Source: JAMXLG01 sp963765935
GTDB taxonomy: Bacteria; Vulcanimicrobiota; Vulcanimicrobiia; Vulcanimicrobiales; Vulcanimicrobiaceae
Assembly (NCBI GenBank): GCA_963765935.1
Contig: CAVXXX010000001.1
Location: 992,001 to 1,056,000, forward strand
DNA length: 64,000 nucleotides
Direction: 5' to 3'
In this document: one piece after another, positions 48,363-57,123 of the stretch
Numbering within the stretch: position 1 is the stretch's first letter
Layout: each line of letters begins with the position of its first letter
Position numbers and translations under genes: made by a program
Notes under the pieces: model-generated
The model's input: the letters and a program-made list of their open reading frames with translations, nothing else
Databases searched by the model: none
What the model was told of the DNA's origin: nothing

Positions 48363-48808
48363 AACAGCCGCCGCTCCGTGAGATAGCCGGCGCGTTCGTA
48401 GAGCGCCCGCGCCGAGGCATTATCTTCGGTTACCATGAGCGCCATATACGGCAGACCACGCCTACGCGCCTCATCTTCAGCGGCTGCAAGCAGCGCCGCG
48501 CCGATCCCGCCGCCGCGCCGGTCGCGTTCGACGGCCATATAGGCAATAAACGACTGGTCCTGCCCGGTCACTTCGTCGGGTAACGACTCCAGCATCAGGA
48601 GAAACCCGACCGGTTCGCCGTCGTCCTCAGCAATGAGGCCAACGTGATCTCGCCGCTCCACGATGCGCAAAAGCCGGTCGAAGTTTTCGATCACGTCGAC
48701 CGCATCGGGACGACGCAGCGCCGCGACGCTATCCATCACGGTTCGTTTTCCTAACGTCTCGACAAACGCCGCGTCGGCGGGCGTCGCGGTGCGAATCGAG
48801 AGCTGCAT
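48347..48808 (-). CDS. GNAT-family N-acetyltransferase
   Basis: ATG 48808 (MQLSIRTATPADAAFVETLG) gives 153 residues. The acetyl-CoA loop is AVERDRRGGGIGAALLAAAE (motif A), and NASARALYERAGYLTERRLL is motif B. The target is unknown. It lies between the pyr operon and the PerM-like gene, and its stop overlaps the latter's start by 16 nt, so the two share a transcript. Confidence 0.9.
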   Translation of the reverse strand: MQLSIRTATPADAAFVETLGKRTVMDSVAALRRPDAVDVIENFDRLLRIVERRDHVGLIAEDDGEPVGFLLMLESLPDEVTGQDQSFIAYMAVERDRRGGGIGAALLAAAEDEARRRGLPYMALMVTEDNASARALYERAGYLTERRLLCKML

Positions 48809-48813
48809 CAGGA

Positions 48814-49389
48814 CTACGCTCGCCGTGAGCCCGGATCGGAAATTGGCTCTGCGGCCGCGCACTGCGGGCATTCCGACGGATCGAACGATTCGATCGGGAG
48901 CTTCAAGAGCGCGTGAGTCGGTACGCCGAAATCCGCTTCTGCGCGTTCGACGATCACGCCGACACCAGCAACCTGCGCGCCATACGAGCGCACGACCTCA
49001 ATCACTTCGCGCACCGACATGCCGGTCGTTACGACATCTTCGACGACGAGCACACGATCTTGCGGGCTCAGGTGAAAACTGCGGCGCAGCTTCGCGACGC
49101 CCGCCTCTTTCTCGACGAAGATGGCGCTAGTTCCCAGTTGGCGTGCGACTTCATAGCCGAGCACGATGCCGCCGATGGCAGCGCTCACGACGATGGTGGG
49201 ATGCGCATCGCGAAACGCATCGGCGATTCGGCGGCCGACTTGTTCCACGAGCGGCGGACTCTCCAGAATGCGGAATTTCTGGATGAATTTGTTGCTGTGG
49301 CGGCCGGAGCTCAACCGGAAATGGCCTTCGAGCAGCGCGCCGCGTTCTTGCAGCGCGGAATAGAGATCGAATTCAGAGGTGATCGGCAT
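48814..49389 (-). CDS. pyrE: Orotate phosphoribosyltransferase
   Basis: Adds ribose phosphate to orotate in pyrimidine synthesis. ATG 49389 (MPITSEFDLYSALQERGALL) gives 191 residues. The PRPP site is VLVVEDVVTTGMSVREVIEV; SSGRHSNKFIQKFRIL and GGIVLGYEVARQLGTSAIFV are typical. A CPQC near the C-terminus is not usual for all PyrE proteins. It is the last gene of pyrKDFE and overlaps pyrF by 17 nt. Confidence 0.95.
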   Translation of the reverse strand: MPITSEFDLYSALQERGALLEGHFRLSSGRHSNKFIQKFRILESPPLVEQVGRRIADAFRDAHPTIVVSAAIGGIVLGYEVARQLGTSAIFVEKEAGVAKLRRSFHLSPQDRVLVVEDVVTTGMSVREVIEVVRSYGAQVAGVGVIVERAEADFGVPTHALLKLPIESFDPSECPQCAAAEPISDPGSRRA

Positions 49390-50092
49390 GAGCGTGCATT
49401 TCGTCAAGGATCGCGCGCGCCGCTTCAAGCGGATTGCGCGCTTCGGTGATAGGGCGGCCGACGACAAGATAATCGGCGCCAGCTTCCATCGCCATCGCGG
49501 GAGTCATGACGCGTTTTTGATCGCCGTGCGCGGTGCCGCTCGGCCGGATACCGGGCGTAAGCGCCAAGAAGTCCTCGCCGAAGAATCGCTTCAAATCCTT
49601 GACTTCGTGCGCGCTGCAGACGACGCCCGCGCATCCTGAATCGCGCGAAAGTGCGGCGAGCCTCGTAACGTTTTCGCCCGGCCCTCCTTGGAGTCCGAGT
49701 TCGGCAAGATCTGCCGCTGCATGGCTCGTGAGGATCGTTACGGCAAAAATGTGCGGCACGGACAGACCCAGTGCGCTCGCGCGCTCCTGCGCAGCTTCAA
49801 CGGCTGCGCGCATCATCTCGATTCCGCCGAGCGCGTGGACGTTGATAATATGCGCGCCGGGACGCACGAGCGCCGTAATTGCCGCGCCTACCGTTCGCGG
49901 AATATCATGCAGCTTCGCATCGACGAAGTACCGGACGTCGCGCGCTTCACAATACGAGAAGATCCGCTCCGGATAACCGTAGAGCGACTCCATTCCGATC
50001 TTGAAAATCACATCGAGTTCATAGAGCTGGTCGATGAGCCGTTCGGCTTCGTCCGCGTTCGGAACGTCGAGGGCCACGATCAGTTGCGCCAT
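49373..50092 (-). CDS. pyrF: Orotidine-5'-phosphate decarboxylase
   Basis: Decarboxylates OMP to UMP. The 239-residue TIM barrel begins LIVALDVPNADEAERLIDQL and has the catalytic cluster FVDAKLHDIPRTVGAAITA (Asp-Lys-x-x-Asp), LTPGIRPSGTAHGDQKRVMT and GADYLVVGRPITEARNPLEA with the phosphate-binding Arg. It fits the PyrF type found in Gram-positive bacteria. It lies between pyrD and pyrE. Confidence 0.96.
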   Translation of the reverse strand: MAQLIVALDVPNADEAERLIDQLYELDVIFKIGMESLYGYPERIFSYCEARDVRYFVDAKLHDIPRTVGAAITALVRPGAHIINVHALGGIEMMRAAVEAAQERASALGLSVPHIFAVTILTSHAAADLAELGLQGGPGENVTRLAALSRDSGCAGVVCSAHEVKDLKRFFGEDFLALTPGIRPSGTAHGDQKRVMTPAMAMEAGADYLVVGRPITEARNPLEAARAILDEMHAHADHL

Positions 50093-50097
50093 GTGGA

Positions 50098-51063
50098 TTA
50101 GCCTTCGTCTCCTTCGTACTGATACGGATTTGCGAATCCGACGTTTGCTTTACCGACTATTTGCTGCAAACTACGCAATCCGCGCTTCGCGAGATAGTCG
50201 CGCAACTCATCGACGATGCGCACCGGAACGCGCGGATCGGTGAAGTTCGCCGTTCCAATCGAGACTGCCGTTGCGCCCGCCAGGAAAAACTCCAGCGCGT
50301 CGCTCGTTGTTTCGATTCCGCCCTGACCCACGATTGGAATCTTCACTGCGCGCGCGACTTCGTAGACCGCAAGGACGGCAATCGGCCGGACCGCGGGCCC
50401 CGAAAGACCGCCGGTGACATTGCCCAGGCGCGGACGCCAGGCATCAACGTCGATCGCCATGCCGCGAACCGTGTTGATAACTGCAAGCGCATCGGCGCCG
50501 GCGCGTTCGGCTTCGCGCGCAATCGATGCGATATCCGTAACGTTCGGCGAGAGCTTCACGATCAGGGTTTTATCGGTCGTCGCGCGCGCCGCACGGACGA
50601 CCTTCGCCGTGAGATTCGGATCGCAGGCAAACGTTTCGCCTTCGCTCGCAACGTTCGGACACGAAATATTCAGCTCGATCCCTTTGATCTCATCACGCGC
50701 CGCGAGTTTTTCGCACACGTAGGCATAGTCGTCGACGGAAAATCCCGCAACGCTCCCGATAATCGTGCACGGGCGCTGCGCGAACTTTGCGACGTCGTGT
50801 TCCAGGTACCACTCGATGCCGGGATTCTGCAGGCCGATCGCATTGAGCATTCCGGCCGCCGTGTGAACGAGCCGCGGCGTCGGATTGCCGAGTCGCGGCT
50901 GTCGCGTAACGCTCTTCAAGACGACCGCACCGATTTGCGAAAGGTCGACGAACGGTGCAAACTCTTCACCTGAGCCGTAACATCCGCTGCCCATGAGCGT
51001 CGGATACGGAAGCTCGAGCTTCCCGAGTTTCACCGAAACGTCGACCGCGCGCGTCTCAATCAT
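50098..51063 (-). CDS. pyrD: Dihydroorotate dehydrogenase, class 1B catalytic subunit
   Basis: FMN-dependent oxidation of dihydroorotate with electrons passed to PyrK and NAD. The 321-residue TIM barrel has VVLKSVTRQPRLGNPTPRLV, IELNISCPNVASEGETFACD (the NISCPN signature with the class 1B Cys nearby), VGQGGIETTSDALEFFLAGA and SLQQIVGKANVGFANPYQYE. The adjacent pyrK gene confirms the 1B type. Soluble and cytosolic. Confidence 0.96.
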   Translation of the reverse strand: MIETRAVDVSVKLGKLELPYPTLMGSGCYGSGEEFAPFVDLSQIGAVVLKSVTRQPRLGNPTPRLVHTAAGMLNAIGLQNPGIEWYLEHDVAKFAQRPCTIIGSVAGFSVDDYAYVCEKLAARDEIKGIELNISCPNVASEGETFACDPNLTAKVVRAARATTDKTLIVKLSPNVTDIASIAREAERAGADALAVINTVRGMAIDVDAWRPRLGNVTGGLSGPAVRPIAVLAVYEVARAVKIPIVGQGGIETTSDALEFFLAGATAVSIGTANFTDPRVPVRIVDELRDYLAKRGLRSLQQIVGKANVGFANPYQYEGDEG

Positions 51064-51069
51064 TTGAAT

Positions 51070-51894
51070 TCACCATCTCAACTCGTGCGCCCAAAAGACT
51101 GGCCCTTCTTTGCAAACCCGCGCGTAAACGACGTCGCTGCCGTTGCGCGCCGCGGGTGGAAAACTCGGCGCTTGCGCCGACGTATTCACGATCGGCACGA
51201 CACATCCCCAACATCCGCCGACGCCGCATGCGAAGGTTTCTTCGAGCGACAACTGCGCGGGCACGTTCATGTCGCTTGCAACGCTTGCAACTGCGCGCAA
51301 CATCGGTGTCGGTCCGCACGCGAGAATCACGTCCGGCGGACGATTCGTTTGCGCGAGCAGCGACGTGATATAACCGGAATGCCCCAAACTGCCATCGTCG
51401 GTTGCGAGCAACACGTCGCATCCCTCTTGCGCAAAACGTTCGCGTTCCACCAGCAACTCTGCGGTTCGCGCGCCGTAGTACAAGCGCACGCGTGCACCGG
51501 CATGCACGTACGCTTGAGCGGGCAACAGCACCGATGCGATGCCGACGCCGCCTGCGACAATTGCCACGTCTCGCTCGGTGCCGACTGTAAAGCCATTGCC
51601 AAGCGGCCCCACGACGCCGATCGTTTCGCCCTCAGAAATTCTTGATAATTCTTCGGTACGTTTGCCGACGACAAAGAACAAAATGCTTGCGCGGCGCCCG
51701 TTCGCTTCGTACACACCAAGTGCCGTTGCAGCGGTCTCGCCGCTCGGCGGAACGACCATAACAAACGAACCGGGACGGGTCACAGCGACGAGATCCGGCG
51801 CGTCAAAACCAAGTAGGACGACGCCGGGTGCAAGCTCTCGTCGATCCGTCACCACCGCGTTATGGATAGTGGCTAGTGGCGAAACGATGGGCAT
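51070..51894 (-). CDS. pyrK: Dihydroorotate dehydrogenase electron-transfer subunit (FAD, [2Fe-2S])
   Basis: Partner of PyrD passing electrons from FMN to NAD+. The FAD domain (GVVLLGFDAPDLVAVTRPGS, FVVGKRTEELSRISEGETIG), the NAD part (VAIVAGGVGIASVLLPAQAY) and the C-terminal cluster region with four cysteines (ETFACGVGGCWGCVVPIV and VVYARVCKEG) are in order in 274 residues. First gene of pyrKDFE. A 115-bp divergent region separates it from a small plus-strand gene; no PyrR-type attenuator is visible. Confidence 0.94.
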   Translation of the reverse strand: MPIVSPLATIHNAVVTDRRELAPGVVLLGFDAPDLVAVTRPGSFVMVVPPSGETAATALGVYEANGRRASILFFVVGKRTEELSRISEGETIGVVGPLGNGFTVGTERDVAIVAGGVGIASVLLPAQAYVHAGARVRLYYGARTAELLVERERFAQEGCDVLLATDDGSLGHSGYITSLLAQTNRPPDVILACGPTPMLRAVASVASDMNVPAQLSLEETFACGVGGCWGCVVPIVNTSAQAPSFPPAARNGSDVVYARVCKEGPVFWAHELRW

Positions 51895-52009
51895 AATGTG
51901 ATGACTTTCTCCAAATTTTTAACAAAGTCCGGGGAAGAACACTGAACCTTCGTGCGACTAAAGCCGTTATAGATAGTAGAGAAACAAAAACCGGAAAGGA
52001 GGGTCCGCA

Positions 52010-52150
52010 ATGGCTGGTCTGATGGTATTCAAAACGTTGGCCGACGCGCTACGCGCCGGGTATCAGGTCTACGATCGCACTGCGGACGGCTATCTCGTAC
52101 GCACGAGAACTACAGCAGGCTGGGCCATAGCGCTGGTATCCTGCAGGTAA
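52010..52150 (+). CDS. Small protein of 46 residues, unknown
   Basis: ATG 52010 follows a full AAAGGAGG by 7 nt, the best Shine-Dalgarno in the neighbourhood. The product begins MAGLMVFKTLADALRAGYQV and continues YDRTADGYLVRTRTTAGWAI, ending ALVSCR. It is soluble, with a short amphipathic helix and a beta-hairpin-like centre. A terminator lies 70 nt downstream. The DNA after the stop stays open in another frame (GNLLPNGITHEL) without a start, so a frameshifted longer form is conceivable but not needed. Confidence 0.75.
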   Translation: MAGLMVFKTLADALRAGYQVYDRTADGYLVRTRTTAGWAIALVSCR

Positions 52151-52220
52151 CCTCCTTCCCAACGGAATCACGCACGAGTTAACCTCCGAAGAAGCACTCC
52201 AAGACCTCTAGCAGCAGCGG

Positions 52221-52248
52221 AAAAGCCGGTTCAAATGAACCGGCTTTT
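52221..52248. terminator. Bidirectional terminator
   Basis: A 13-bp perfect stem AAAAGCCGGTTCA/TGAACCGGCTTTT (52221-52233 and 52236-52248) with a 2-nt centre. The T-run of each arm serves one strand: TTTTCTGTTTC for the 46-residue gene, and TTTT on the minus strand for the gene ending at 52282. Confidence 0.85.
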
Positions 52249-52281
52249 CTGTTTCTTCAGCATCGAACGACGCTTCGATCG

Positions 52282-52905
52282 CTACCGTGCGTCCGGCGGC
52301 TGTACCGGTTTCTCGATCTCCGGGGTTGGCCCCGGACGCCAACCGTACGGGCCCGACGGCGGCGGAGTGGGATTCGGAGGCATGCCGCCTGCCGGTGGAG
52401 GCGGTTGCGCGGTGAATCCGGAGTGCGGTGCCGGACCTGCCGATTGCATTCCGGGGAACCGGGCGCCGTTGAGCAGTGCATTGATGATCTGCGCGATTCC
52501 GACAAACATCGGAATGAGTCCGCCTAAGAGCCAAGGACCGAAATCCATGTGACCGTCGCTGCGGTATCCGATGAACGAGAGCCCGATGAGTAACGCGAAG
52601 CCGATCATCGTCACGGTGACGCCTTTGCGCATTTGGCTCTGCGCGTAATATTGATCGTCATACGCGCTTGGCGGCGCCGGGGGGACGGCACCAAGTCCCG
52701 GCCCGGGCGGCGGTGGGATCGGACCGCTCTGCCATCCGCGACGCTGCATCTCGCGCAACAGGCGCGGGTCGGACGGCGGGATAATCCCGCGGCTGATCAT
52801 CGCCATTCGTTCCTGATGCGCTAGGATGCGGGAGACGATCCATGCAGCGACCGGCGCACCGAAGAGAAAAATGATGGCGAAAATTGGGACGAGTGTCTCT
52901 GCCAT
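52282..52905 (-). CDS. Membrane protein with Pro-rich tails, unknown
   Basis: A 207-residue protein: an N-terminal membrane helix (LVPIFAIIFLFGAPVAAWIV), a cytosolic basic segment (RILAHQERMAMISRGIIPPS), a Pro-rich linker, two further helices (VTVTMIGFALLIGLSFIGYR and FGPWLLGGLIPMFVGIAQII) and a Pro/Gly-rich C-terminus (QPPPPAGGMPPNPTPPPSGP). Such DUF6249-like proteins often accompany ECF sigma and DUF4097 genes. It is 2 nt downstream of the DUF4097 gene and likely co-regulated with it. Confidence 0.8.
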   Translation of the reverse strand: MAETLVPIFAIIFLFGAPVAAWIVSRILAHQERMAMISRGIIPPSDPRLLREMQRRGWQSGPIPPPPGPGLGAVPPAPPSAYDDQYYAQSQMRKGVTVTMIGFALLIGLSFIGYRSDGHMDFGPWLLGGLIPMFVGIAQIINALLNGARFPGMQSAGPAPHSGFTAQPPPPAGGMPPNPTPPPSGPYGWRPGPTPEIEKPVQPPDAR

Positions 52906-52907
52906 GA

Positions 52908-53825
52908 CTAGAGGGCTCCGTTCGTGGTAACGTGGACCGATCCGTCTTCGCTGCGCACGTGCATCGAGGCGCTGCCCGCTCCGACGCGGATCGGTTGACC
53001 TTCGAGGTCGCGGCCGTCGAGGACGACGTGGCCGTCGCCGGTCGAAGCGTCGACGCTTGCATCGGAGCCTTGCAAGAGGCTCAGCTCGATGCGTCCGTCG
53101 GACGTTGTGAATGCATAGTTGCCGGCGGGAAAGACGCCGCTGATCCGCATCGATCCGCTATCGCTATGAAGCGTCGCGCGCGGTGATGCGCCGGTCATTT
53201 GAATCTGCGTCGCATAAATGCGGCCGTCGTTCGTCGTCGCGTCGATCTGGTTTGCACTCACGTCGCTCAGCGTAATGCGTCCGTCGTCGCTGTGCGCTTT
53301 AACGTCGCCCTTCATATCGTTGAGCGTGACGTGTCCATCTTGCGAAACGACATCGATGCCGTTCTGCAATCCGCTGATGTCGTCGCCGCCGCTGCGCGAA
53401 ATTTTCAACTTCGTCATCGGCGGAACCGAGAGTTCCACGCGATTGGTCGTATCGCCGAGCGTAAAATGGCCTTCCGGACGATAGACGCGCACGCCGTCGA
53501 GCGTCCGTGTGACTTGTAGTACTTGCGCGCGATCGCCGCCGAACATAAATCCGTGTACTTGCGTGCGATCCGTAACGTGGACTTGTCCGTCGTCCGATGC
53601 CGTCACGACGACGTGTGAGTCGACATCATCGACGGTCACGACAGGTGCGTATCCTGCACTAATGGGAGCGATGGCCGGAGCGGTATACTCGACTTCGTGA
53701 AATCCGCCCGCAGAAGCAAAGCCCGAACCGCGCAACGTGTACAAGGCTAATCCCGCGATCACCACCTCGACGGCGACGAGCAGCGAGATTAGACCGGTAC
53801 GTGACGGACGTTCCATCGCGCGCAT
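52908..53825 (-). CDS. DUF4097-like exported/anchored beta-helix protein
   Basis: Starts best at ATG 53825 (MRAMERPSRTGLISLLVAVE), overlapping the stop of a 35-codon frame (TGATG). One N-terminal membrane helix (VAVEVVIAGLALYTLRGSGF) anchors a repetitive right-handed beta-helix: DVVSQDGHVTLNDMKGDVKA, AHSDDGRITLSDVSANQIDA, TTNDGRIYATQIQM, DASTGDGHVVLDGRDLEGQP and RSEDGSVHVTTNGAL. Each unit has a DG turn, giving the ladder typical of DUF4097/LiaG-like envelope proteins. It is divergent from the ECF sigma gene. Confidence 0.85.
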   Translation of the reverse strand: MRAMERPSRTGLISLLVAVEVVIAGLALYTLRGSGFASAGGFHEVEYTAPAIAPISAGYAPVVTVDDVDSHVVVTASDDGQVHVTDRTQVHGFMFGGDRAQVLQVTRTLDGVRVYRPEGHFTLGDTTNRVELSVPPMTKLKISRSGGDDISGLQNGIDVVSQDGHVTLNDMKGDVKAHSDDGRITLSDVSANQIDATTNDGRIYATQIQMTGASPRATLHSDSGSMRISGVFPAGNYAFTTSDGRIELSLLQGSDASVDASTGDGHVVLDGRDLEGQPIRVGAGSASMHVRSEDGSVHVTTNGAL

Positions 53826-53932
53826 CAGATGCGCGGGCCCCACCCTTGAAACGTCGGGCGCAGGTCCTGCGCGGTCCCTTCGACGAGTACCGCCTTCGGG
53901 AGTGTTTTGTTAAGCTTGACTGTCGTGAGCAT
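53825..53932 (-). CDS. Possible 35-residue leader peptide or small protein
   Basis: A frame from ATG 53932 (MLTTVKLNKTLPKAVLVEGT then AQDLRPTFQGWGPRI) ends with TGA that shares bases with the ATG of the DUF4097 gene. The coupling is the main support; the Shine-Dalgarno (GGAAG three nt from the ATG) is poor. It may be a real small protein, a leader peptide setting DUF4097 translation, or chance. Confidence 0.4.
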   Translation of the reverse strand: MLTTVKLNKTLPKAVLVEGTAQDLRPTFQGWGPRI

Positions 53933-54082
53933 TTTCTTCCGTTTCGGCCTCCGTGATTGTGCCTGCCTCACGTACGGTTGGGGACCTCGGTTGTTTCAAT
54001 TTTGCTTACGAAACATAGGGCGCCCCGGTCGCGTACATGGGGCGTGTCGGCAGCGCTTGCGGAGGTGCATCGGATAGAACCG

Positions 54083-54631
54083 ATGCAGCCGGGGCCGGAG
54101 GACGGCGAACTCGTTGCGATGACCCTCGGCGGCAACCCCGAGGCTTTTGCGACGCTCGTCGAGCGGTACGACCGGGCGGTCTATCACCTCGCCTACCGGA
54201 CGCTCCACAACGTCGAAGAGGCCCGTGACGCGACCCAGGAAGCCTTTTTCAAGGCTTACCGGTCGCTGCGAACCTTCAAGCAAGGCGCCAAGTTCTCGAC
54301 GTGGATCTTCGCGATCGCCTACCACGCCTGCTGCGATCGCTTAGGCCGCAGCAAGCGCTACAGCAACGAAGAGATGCCCGAACGGGCGGATCCCGGGCCG
54401 GGACCCGAACGCGAGGCGATCGCGCTCGATGAAGCGCGGCGCCTGCGGGCCGCCATCGAGGCGCTTCCGGAGAAATACCGGACCGTTATTACGCTCTACC
54501 ATCTTCAGGGAAAACAGTACGAAGAGATCGCTCAAGTGCTGGGACTGCCGATGGGAACGGTGAAGACTCATTTATTCCGGGCAAAGGAGCAACTGCGCAA
54601 GCTCCTGAGCGCGGCGGAGGTACTGGAATGA
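54083..54631 (+). CDS. ECF RNA polymerase sigma factor
   Basis: A group 4 sigma factor of about 182 residues from ATG 54083; GTG or ATG starts upstream would extend it without domain content. Region 2 is AFATLVERYDRAVYHLAYRT with DATQEAFFKAYRSLRTFKQG and FSTWIFAIAYHACCDRLGRS; region 4 is LPEKYRTVITLYHLQGKQYE with EIAQVLGLPMGTVKTHLFRA. It is followed by an overlapping anti-sigma candidate. Divergent from the DUF4097 operon, which could be its target. Confidence 0.93.
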   Translation: MQPGPEDGELVAMTLGGNPEAFATLVERYDRAVYHLAYRTLHNVEEARDATQEAFFKAYRSLRTFKQGAKFSTWIFAIAYHACCDRLGRSKRYSNEEMPERADPGPGPEREAIALDEARRLRAAIEALPEKYRTVITLYHLQGKQYEEIAQVLGLPMGTVKTHLFRAKEQLRKLLSAAEVLE

Positions 54632-54999
54632 AATACGATAGCGACGATACACTGGACCGCGCCCTGTTTGCGCTTCCGCTCGAGGAACCGCCGGCTGACC
54701 TCCGCGCCGCGATTCTGACCGCTACCGTGTATCGCCCCGCGCCGCTCTTTAAAGCTTGGGAAATTGCATTGCTCGGCGCCGTCGCCGCCATTGCAACGTG
54801 GCTGATCGCAATCGTCGTGCTCGGCGGCGGAACGCTCTTCGTCCACTCGCTCGAAGCAATCGTTTCGGCGGCCGAGGACGGGTTGTCGAACTATTCCACG
54901 CTCGTGTGGATCGCCGCTGGAGGCGGAGCGGCAATTTGGCTCTCGATTTTCACCGGATTCCAACCTGGATCAAAGGGCGCTAACGCGCGCGGTCGCTAA
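54628..54999 (+). CDS. Putative anti-sigma factor (membrane)
   Basis: A 123-residue protein overlapping the sigma gene by ATGA. The N-terminal 40 residues are acidic and helical (DDTLDRALFALPLEEPPADL), as in cytosolic sigma-binding domains; two membrane helices follow (AWEIALLGAVAAIATWLIAI and STLVWIAAGGGAAIWLSIFT). No HxxxCxxC (ZAS) motif is present, so it would be a non-zinc type. Assignment rests on position, topology and size. Confidence 0.65.
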   Translation: MKYDSDDTLDRALFALPLEEPPADLRAAILTATVYRPAPLFKAWEIALLGAVAAIATWLIAIVVLGGGTLFVHSLEAIVSAAEDGLSNYSTLVWIAAGGGAAIWLSIFTGFQPGSKGANARGR

Positions 55000-55010
55000 G
55001 TTCTTCCGGC

Positions 55011-55691
55011 ATGAACGAGCCGGCAAGCGTATATAAGGTCCTAATCGTTGAAGACGACGCGGCCATCAGCCGCGTGCTTCAGCTTGAATTGCAGCACGAA
55101 GGCTACGAAGTCGAGGTTGCCCACGACGGGCTCGAGGGACTCGAAAAGGCACTCAAAGAGCCCGATCTCGTCATACTCGACTTGATGCTTCCGCGCATGG
55201 ACGGACTCGAAGTCACCAAACGTTTGCGAGCAAAGAGTAGCGTGCCGGTCATTATGCTTACGGCGAAAGATCGCGTTCCCGACCGCGTCGCCGGCCTGGA
55301 CATCGGCGCCGACGATTATCTCACGAAGCCGTTTTCAACCGACGAATTGCTCGCACGCGTGCGAGCGCGGTTACGGCAAAAGCACCCGAGCAGTAACAAG
55401 ATTGAGTACCGTGACGTCGTGATGGATCGCGACCGCCGCGAAGTTACGCGAGCGGGAAAACCGGTCGCGCTCACCGCCAAAGAGTATGCGTTGCTCGAGT
55501 ATTTATTACTCCATCGCAACAAGGTGCACACCCGCGACGAACTTTTCAACGGCGTATGGGGCAGCGATTTTCTCGGTGACTCCAACCTCATTGACGTGTA
55601 CATCCGCTACCTCCGAGGCAAGATCGACGAAGGATTCGACGACAAACTGATCACCACGGTGCGCGGCGTGGGCTATACGATCAAAGACTAG
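55011..55691 (+). CDS. OmpR/PhoB-type response regulator
   Basis: A 226-residue regulator: receiver domain with VLIVEDDAAISRVLQLELQH, phospho-acceptor Asp57 in LVILDLMLPRMDG, conserved Thr and Lys (VIMLTAKDR, DYLTKPFSTDELLARV), and a C-terminal winged helix (VALTAKEYALLEYLLLHRNK, DSNLIDVYIRYLRGKIDEG, TVRGVGYTIKD). It lies 4 nt before its kinase, so the pair is one system. Targets are unknown; the exported protein after the kinase is an obvious candidate. Confidence 0.96.
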   Translation: MNEPASVYKVLIVEDDAAISRVLQLELQHEGYEVEVAHDGLEGLEKALKEPDLVILDLMLPRMDGLEVTKRLRAKSSVPVIMLTAKDRVPDRVAGLDIGADDYLTKPFSTDELLARVRARLRQKHPSSNKIEYRDVVMDRDRREVTRAGKPVALTAKEYALLEYLLLHRNKVHTRDELFNGVWGSDFLGDSNLIDVYIRYLRGKIDEGFDDKLITTVRGVGYTIKD

Positions 55692-55695
55692 ATTC

Positions 55696-57123
55696 GTGTC
55701 TCATCTTTCCCTACGATGGCGAATTGCAGTAGCGTACGCGCTGCTGTTGATTGTCGTGCTCGCAGGTACGAGCGGCGTCATCGCGTGGCGTTTGCAAACG
55801 ATTCTGTTTGACGAAGCACGCACGCGCATCGACACCACGATGGACGACATCGCTCAGCGCGTTGCCGCGGCAAACCCCTTCGCGTTAGGTGAACTAGGAG
55901 CGGAAACGTTCGAGCAGCTCTTTAGCAGCGCAAATCTCGTACTGTGGGAGTCGCCGAGCACGTTCATTCAGGTCGACAACGTTGGCGGATATCCGCTCGC
56001 GCGCACGCCGAATCTCGGCTCGACCAACATTCCGCCGAATCGGTCCATCGCACCGGGACACGACAGCGCCTTTCGTACCCTCGCGCTCAACGGCCGTCCG
56101 TTTCTCGTGGAAGACCGTCTGTTCCGCAGCGGCAACGCGGCGGCAATCGTGCACGTCGCCCAGCCGCTCGATGCGCTCTACCGGATGTTCGAACAAGGCC
56201 GGCAGGCGATTCTCTTCATTCTACTCGCCGGCGCCGTTGCGATCGTCGTGCTTTCGTTCTTACTCGCGTCGCAGGCCATCGGACCGATCACCGCGCTCTC
56301 GCAAGCGATGCGCGAAGTCGGTTCCGAACGCCTCGACGTGCGCCTTGTCACGCACCGCTACGATGAAATCGGCGAGCTGACGGCGAGTTTTAACGATTTG
56401 CTCGCGCGCCTGGAAGAAGCGTTCGCACGAGAACGGCAGTTTATCGCCGACGCATCACACGAATTGAAAACGCCGCTCACTTCGATCAACGCGAACGCGC
56501 AGTTGCTCATGCGTTGGGGCGATCGCGATGAGGCGGTGCGTCGCGAGAGCCTTGAAACCATCGCGCGTGAAAGTGCGGCGCTCGCCGATATGGTCAACGG
56601 GATGCTGACGCTCGCAAAAGCCGATCGCGGCGATGACGTTCCGAAAGAACCGCTGTCGCTTGCGATGGTGACCGCCGAAGCAGTGCGCGGGGCGTCGCAA
56701 CGCGCTGCCGAAAAAGGGTTGACGCTGGCGTTGGATCGACCGGAGCACTCGCCGCTGATCGAGGGAAGCGAACATCTGCTACGCCAGTTGATCGGTAACC
56801 TCATCGATAACGCGATCAAGTTCACGCCGTCGGGCACAGTTCACGTTCGGGTCGGACGCGACGGAAATCACGCCTGGGTCGAAGTTGCCGACACCGGCCC
56901 CGGAATCCCGGAAGCCGAACTTGGGGCCGTCTTCGAGCGCTTCTACCGCTCGGATCGCGCACACTCACGCAATGTTCCCGGAACCGGCCTTGGGCTTGCG
57001 ATCGTTCGCTCGATTGCGCGCGTTCACGGCGGCAGCGTTCACGCTGAGCGCGCTCCCGAAGGCGGCGCGCTCTTCCGCGTCGAGCTGCCGTCGATCGACG
57101 AATCGCTCATCGAGCCCTCATGA
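55696..57123 (+). CDS. Sensor histidine kinase
   Basis: A 475-residue membrane kinase starting at GTG 55696. Two membrane helices (about 10-32 and 170-192) flank an extracytoplasmic sensor of about 135 residues; then HAMP (SQAIGPITALSQAMREVGSE), HisKA with His255 in DASHELKTPLTSI, and HATPase with LIGNLIDNAIKFTPSG (N box), VADTGPGIPEAELGAVFERF (G1/F) and GTGLGLAIVRSIARVHGG (G2). The signal is unknown. It overlaps the next gene by ATGA. Confidence 0.95.
   Translation: MSHLSLRWRIAVAYALLLIVVLAGTSGVIAWRLQTILFDEARTRIDTTMDDIAQRVAAANPFALGELGAETFEQLFSSANLVLWESPSTFIQVDNVGGYPLARTPNLGSTNIPPNRSIAPGHDSAFRTLALNGRPFLVEDRLFRSGNAAAIVHVAQPLDALYRMFEQGRQAILFILLAGAVAIVVLSFLLASQAIGPITALSQAMREVGSERLDVRLVTHRYDEIGELTASFNDLLARLEEAFARERQFIADASHELKTPLTSINANAQLLMRWGDRDEAVRRESLETIARESAALADMVNGMLTLAKADRGDDVPKEPLSLAMVTAEAVRGASQRAAEKGLTLALDRPEHSPLIEGSEHLLRQLIGNLIDNAIKFTPSGTVHVRVGRDGNHAWVEVADTGPGIPEAELGAVFERFYRSDRAHSRNVPGTGLGLAIVRSIARVHGGSVHAERAPEGGALFRVELPSIDESLIEPS

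Noticed and set aside
52151..52212. Frame GNLLPNGITHEL after the 46-residue gene as its frameshifted end
   Set aside because: It has no start codon of its own and the upstream frame already ends naturally; without a homologue the joining would be guesswork.
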